Assembly (NCBI GenBank): GCA_039024635.1
Contig: JBCCQA010000051.1
Location: 1 to 15,189, forward strand
Direction of reading: 5' to 3'
Length of the DNA: 15,189 bases
From: Kuafuiihalomonas sp039024635
Lineage (GTDB): Bacteria > Myxococcota > Kuafuiibacteriia > Kuafuiibacteriales > Kuafuiibacteriaceae
Below the pieces are notes generated by a model. The model was not told the origin of the DNA and did not search any database. It saw nothing but the letters and a program-made list of their open reading frames with translations. Made by a program: the position numbers and the translations under genes. Position 1 is the first letter of the stretch. Each line of letters opens with the position of its first letter. Below, one piece after another: positions 13,158 through 15,189 of this stretch.

Positions 13158-15189
13158 TCAGAGGCATTCAGCCGTGTACTCAATCCTAATCAAGTCACTC
13201 GCACTCGGAACCGACAGCGGAAGGAAGTTCACGCTGTTGGTGCTGAAATCGTAGGTCCAGTTAACCTGGCCCGACGCTTCGGTGGCGGGAACTCGATCGT
13301 CGTTGATCAGGACCTCGATGGTCTGAATGACGGGCTGGTTCGTCAGGAAGAAGCGGCTCTTGAAACCGAACGCGCTCTGCGACAGCTCCTCGAGGGTCCG
13401 GCTCCAGTCCTGAGTACAGACGCTCTCCTCGACCCCACCCGAGCGGTTGGCCATCTCGACCAGTCGAGGCGCCGCGCTGGCGGAACCACAGCCTGTCTCG
13501 CCGCCCGATATGGACGAGAAGGAGAAGAGCTGGGTGTTCCGGAAGCCCTTGATGCTCAAGAAGAAGTTCAAGAAGAAGTCTATCGTGCGCTGAGACTGCT
13601 CGGGCTCGTCGGTCACGCCGATGATCGACAGGACCGCGTCACGACGGAGGAAGCCTGCGTTGTGGCCGTTGATGAGCGGTGCGGTGAGCGCATTGTAGGC
13701 CGCGTCAAGAACTACTTCGGAGCCACCGATGGTGCCCACGTTCGCGTTGTCCAGGAAGACCTGGCGGGGCGACGGTTGGGTCTGGGGCGTCACGACACGG
13801 TTCGAGGCGGGCTGGCCCAAAGGCTGAAGCCGACCGTCGGTCCGGCCACGCTCCGTCGCCGTCACACCGATGTGGTAGTCCAGAGCCTGAGCCTCAGCGA
13901 ACTGAATGAACGCGTCGAAGTTCTCGCCCAGGGACTGCTGCTCATCGGCCATCGAGCACGAGTCGTCGATGACGAAGAGGATGTCGACCTCAGGACGTCC
14001 GAGCTGCTCGAACTCGTCGATCTGGACGGCGTCGATATCACCCGAGCCCTGGAGGGACACGATGTACGTCACGTCCTGACCCTCGTAGGTGCCGATCAAT
14101 TCCACCGCACCGGCGTAGTCCGACGGATTCGGTCCGGGGGCCGTGAAGCCCACGTCGAAGGTGAAGCTTCCGCCTGGCGCGATCGAGAAGGGCGGCTGGG
14201 GCGCGTTCCGAATCGTGAAGACGCCAGCCTGGGAGTCCAGGGCGATGTCCGCGATTTCAGCCTGGGTCGCACCGGTGTTGTACACGGTGACCGTCTTGGC
14301 TCGAGCCGAGCAGCCGATCTCGATCGTGCCGAAGAAGAGGTCGTTCGGAACGATGAGAAGGGTGGATTCGGCCGCGGTGCCGACCAGGTCGACGGTGTTG
14401 AAGGGCGTGTCTGGGTTCGAAATCGAGAATTCGACTCGACCTTCGTAGGTGCCCGGGGTGGCCGGGGCGAAGACCGCCGGGACACCGAGGGCTGCACCCG
14501 GCTCGATAAAGATCTCGGTCAGCTCACCTTCGGCCAGCTCGAATTCGGTGTCGCTCTCCGCGCCCAGGCTGAGCGAGGTGATGAGGCAGCGAGACGTCTG
14601 GGAGAGGTTGCGGATCTCGAAGGGACGAACGCCGGTCCGGTTGATCTCGACGACGCCGAAGTTCACGACGTTCTTCGAAACCTCGAAGTTACAGGGGGGC
14701 AGGTTAATGCCCTCACCCCGGAGTCGAACCTCGACCCGGTCGTTGTCCTGGTCGTTTGAGGTGATGACCATCAAGGTGGTGAAGACCTGCTCGGCGGTGG
14801 GCTCGAAGCTGACCTCGATGGCTTTGCTCGCGCCAGGGGCGATGATGTCGCCCGCGTCGTCGTTCGACGAGAAGACGCCGGTGGCGTCGCTGTCGACGTC
14901 GACCTCGATCCGAAGGGGCTCGAAGCCCACGTTCGACACCAAGACGGTGCGCTGCGAGGGCGCGAGGAGGGAGGTCAAACCAAAGTTCACCTGCGCAGGC
15001 TGAACGAGGATGTTCGGACCACCGCCCGAGCCCTGGAGGGGGACTTCGATCCGTCCGCGAATGGGGTCGGCGTTGTCGGTCTCGACGATGAGGACGCCTG
15101 CGTCATCGCCCAGGGTCTCGGGCGCGTAGCTCACGGGGATGGCGATGGAGCCACCGGGGTTGCCGTCGGCGGGCGGGTTGAGGGTCGTG
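13158..15189 (-). CDS. VWA / choice-of-anchor D surface lipoprotein (paralog H), N-terminus outside the window
   Basis: The frame is open to the window edge and 676 residues are visible. The GTG at 15134 is internal: the codons before it (TLNPPADGNPGGSIAIP) match paralog G residue for residue in most positions. Visible parts are the end of the third Ig-like domain, domains four to six (VNFGLTSLL, VNFGVVEIN, LFFGTIEIG), a VWA domain with MIDAS DDSCS and VTDE, the VWA cysteine pair (GETGCG, SVCTQDW), and the C-terminal module ending TAECL. DDSCSM followed by an EQ pair is a common VWA form in myxobacterial-type proteins. It is the closest relative of the gene at 9711-12710, and I expect a similar N-terminal lipobox beyond the edge. 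Two hairpins, the second with a T7 tract, follow the TGA. Confidence 0.92.
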   Translation of the reverse strand, partial: TTLNPPADGNPGGSIAIPVSYAPETLGDDAGVLIVETDNADPIRGRIEVPLQGSGGGPNILVQPAQVNFGLTSLLAPSQRTVLVSNVGFEPLRIEVDVDSDATGVFSSNDDAGDIIAPGASKAIEVSFEPTAEQVFTTLMVITSNDQDNDRVEVRLRGEGINLPPCNFEVSKNVVNFGVVEINRTGVRPFEIRNLSQTSRCLITSLSLGAESDTEFELAEGELTEIFIEPGAALGVPAVFAPATPGTYEGRVEFSISNPDTPFNTVDLVGTAAESTLLIVPNDLFFGTIEIGCSARAKTVTVYNTGATQAEIADIALDSQAGVFTIRNAPQPPFSIAPGGSFTFDVGFTAPGPNPSDYAGAVELIGTYEGQDVTYIVSLQGSGDIDAVQIDEFEQLGRPEVDILFVIDDSCSMADEQQSLGENFDAFIQFAEAQALDYHIGVTATERGRTDGRLQPLGQPASNRVVTPQTQPSPRQVFLDNANVGTIGGSEVVLDAAYNALTAPLINGHNAGFLRRDAVLSIIGVTDEPEQSQRTIDFFLNFFLSIKGFRNTQLFSFSSISGGETGCGSASAAPRLVEMANRSGGVEESVCTQDWSRTLEELSQSAFGFKSRFFLTNQPVIQTIEVLINDDRVPATEASGQVNWTYDFSTNSVNFLPLSVPSASDLIRIEYTAECL
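13158..15189 (-). repeat. Direct repeat, copy 2 (paralog H)
   Basis: This stretch is collinear with 9711-11745. The two copies lie in the same orientation about 1.4 kb apart, so homologous recombination could delete or fuse the genes between them. Confidence 0.85.

Noticed and set aside
12900..14759. 619-codon ORF on the plus strand, opposite paralog H
   Set aside because: It is an antisense shadow caused by high-GC codon bias. The minus strand carries an unmistakable VWA / Ig-like protein, while this ORF shows no domain and crosses the H terminator.

Overview
The window is a high-GC stretch in which every gene I can support lies on the minus strand. It is dominated by a tandem family of large, probably surface-exposed lipoproteins. 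Each member has an N-terminal lipobox, a chain of Ig-like domains of the choice-of-anchor D / ASH type with a recurring 'FG-x-V-x-x-G' signature, then a von Willebrand factor A (VWA) domain and a short conserved C-terminal beta domain ending near a cysteine. This architecture, with DDSGS/DDSCS-type MIDAS motifs, is typical of Myxococcota and Bradymonadota-like bacteria (formerly Deltaproteobacteria). That assignment rests on protein style only, since no rRNA or marker gene is present.

Reading the minus strand from high to low coordinates: (1) 13158-15189 is the C-terminal two thirds of one intact paralog (H), which ends in a strong Rho-independent terminator. (2) 12720-13157 is a non-coding gap with that terminator, an extra hairpin and an AT-rich promoter-like patch. 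(3) 9711-12710 is a complete 999-residue paralog (G), very similar to H. (4) 6761-9532 is an unrelated, visibly lower-GC gene (F). It encodes a secreted or membrane-anchored protein with three CL...C modules resembling a ricin-type beta-trefoil and a nidogen-like C-terminal beta domain. (5) 3532-6452 is a third paralog (E/D), broken by a frameshift at a nine-base C run. (6) 497-3460 is a fourth paralog (C/B), broken by an in-frame TAG. It begins only 71 bases after E/D ends and is probably co-transcribed with it. (7) 1-307 is the N-terminus of a fifth paralog (A), which lacks the first Ig-like domain and has a proline-rich linker instead.

The genes look like a diversifying cell-surface family: two similar intact copies, two divergent copies each with one lesion, and one domain-reduced copy. 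The VWA modules are expected to bind metal-dependent protein ligands outside the cell, with the Ig-like chain acting as a stalk from a lipid anchor. Whether the lesions are real (pseudogenes, phase variation, donor cassettes for gene conversion) or sequencing errors cannot be settled from this window. No tRNA, rRNA, CRISPR array, transposase or integrase was seen.
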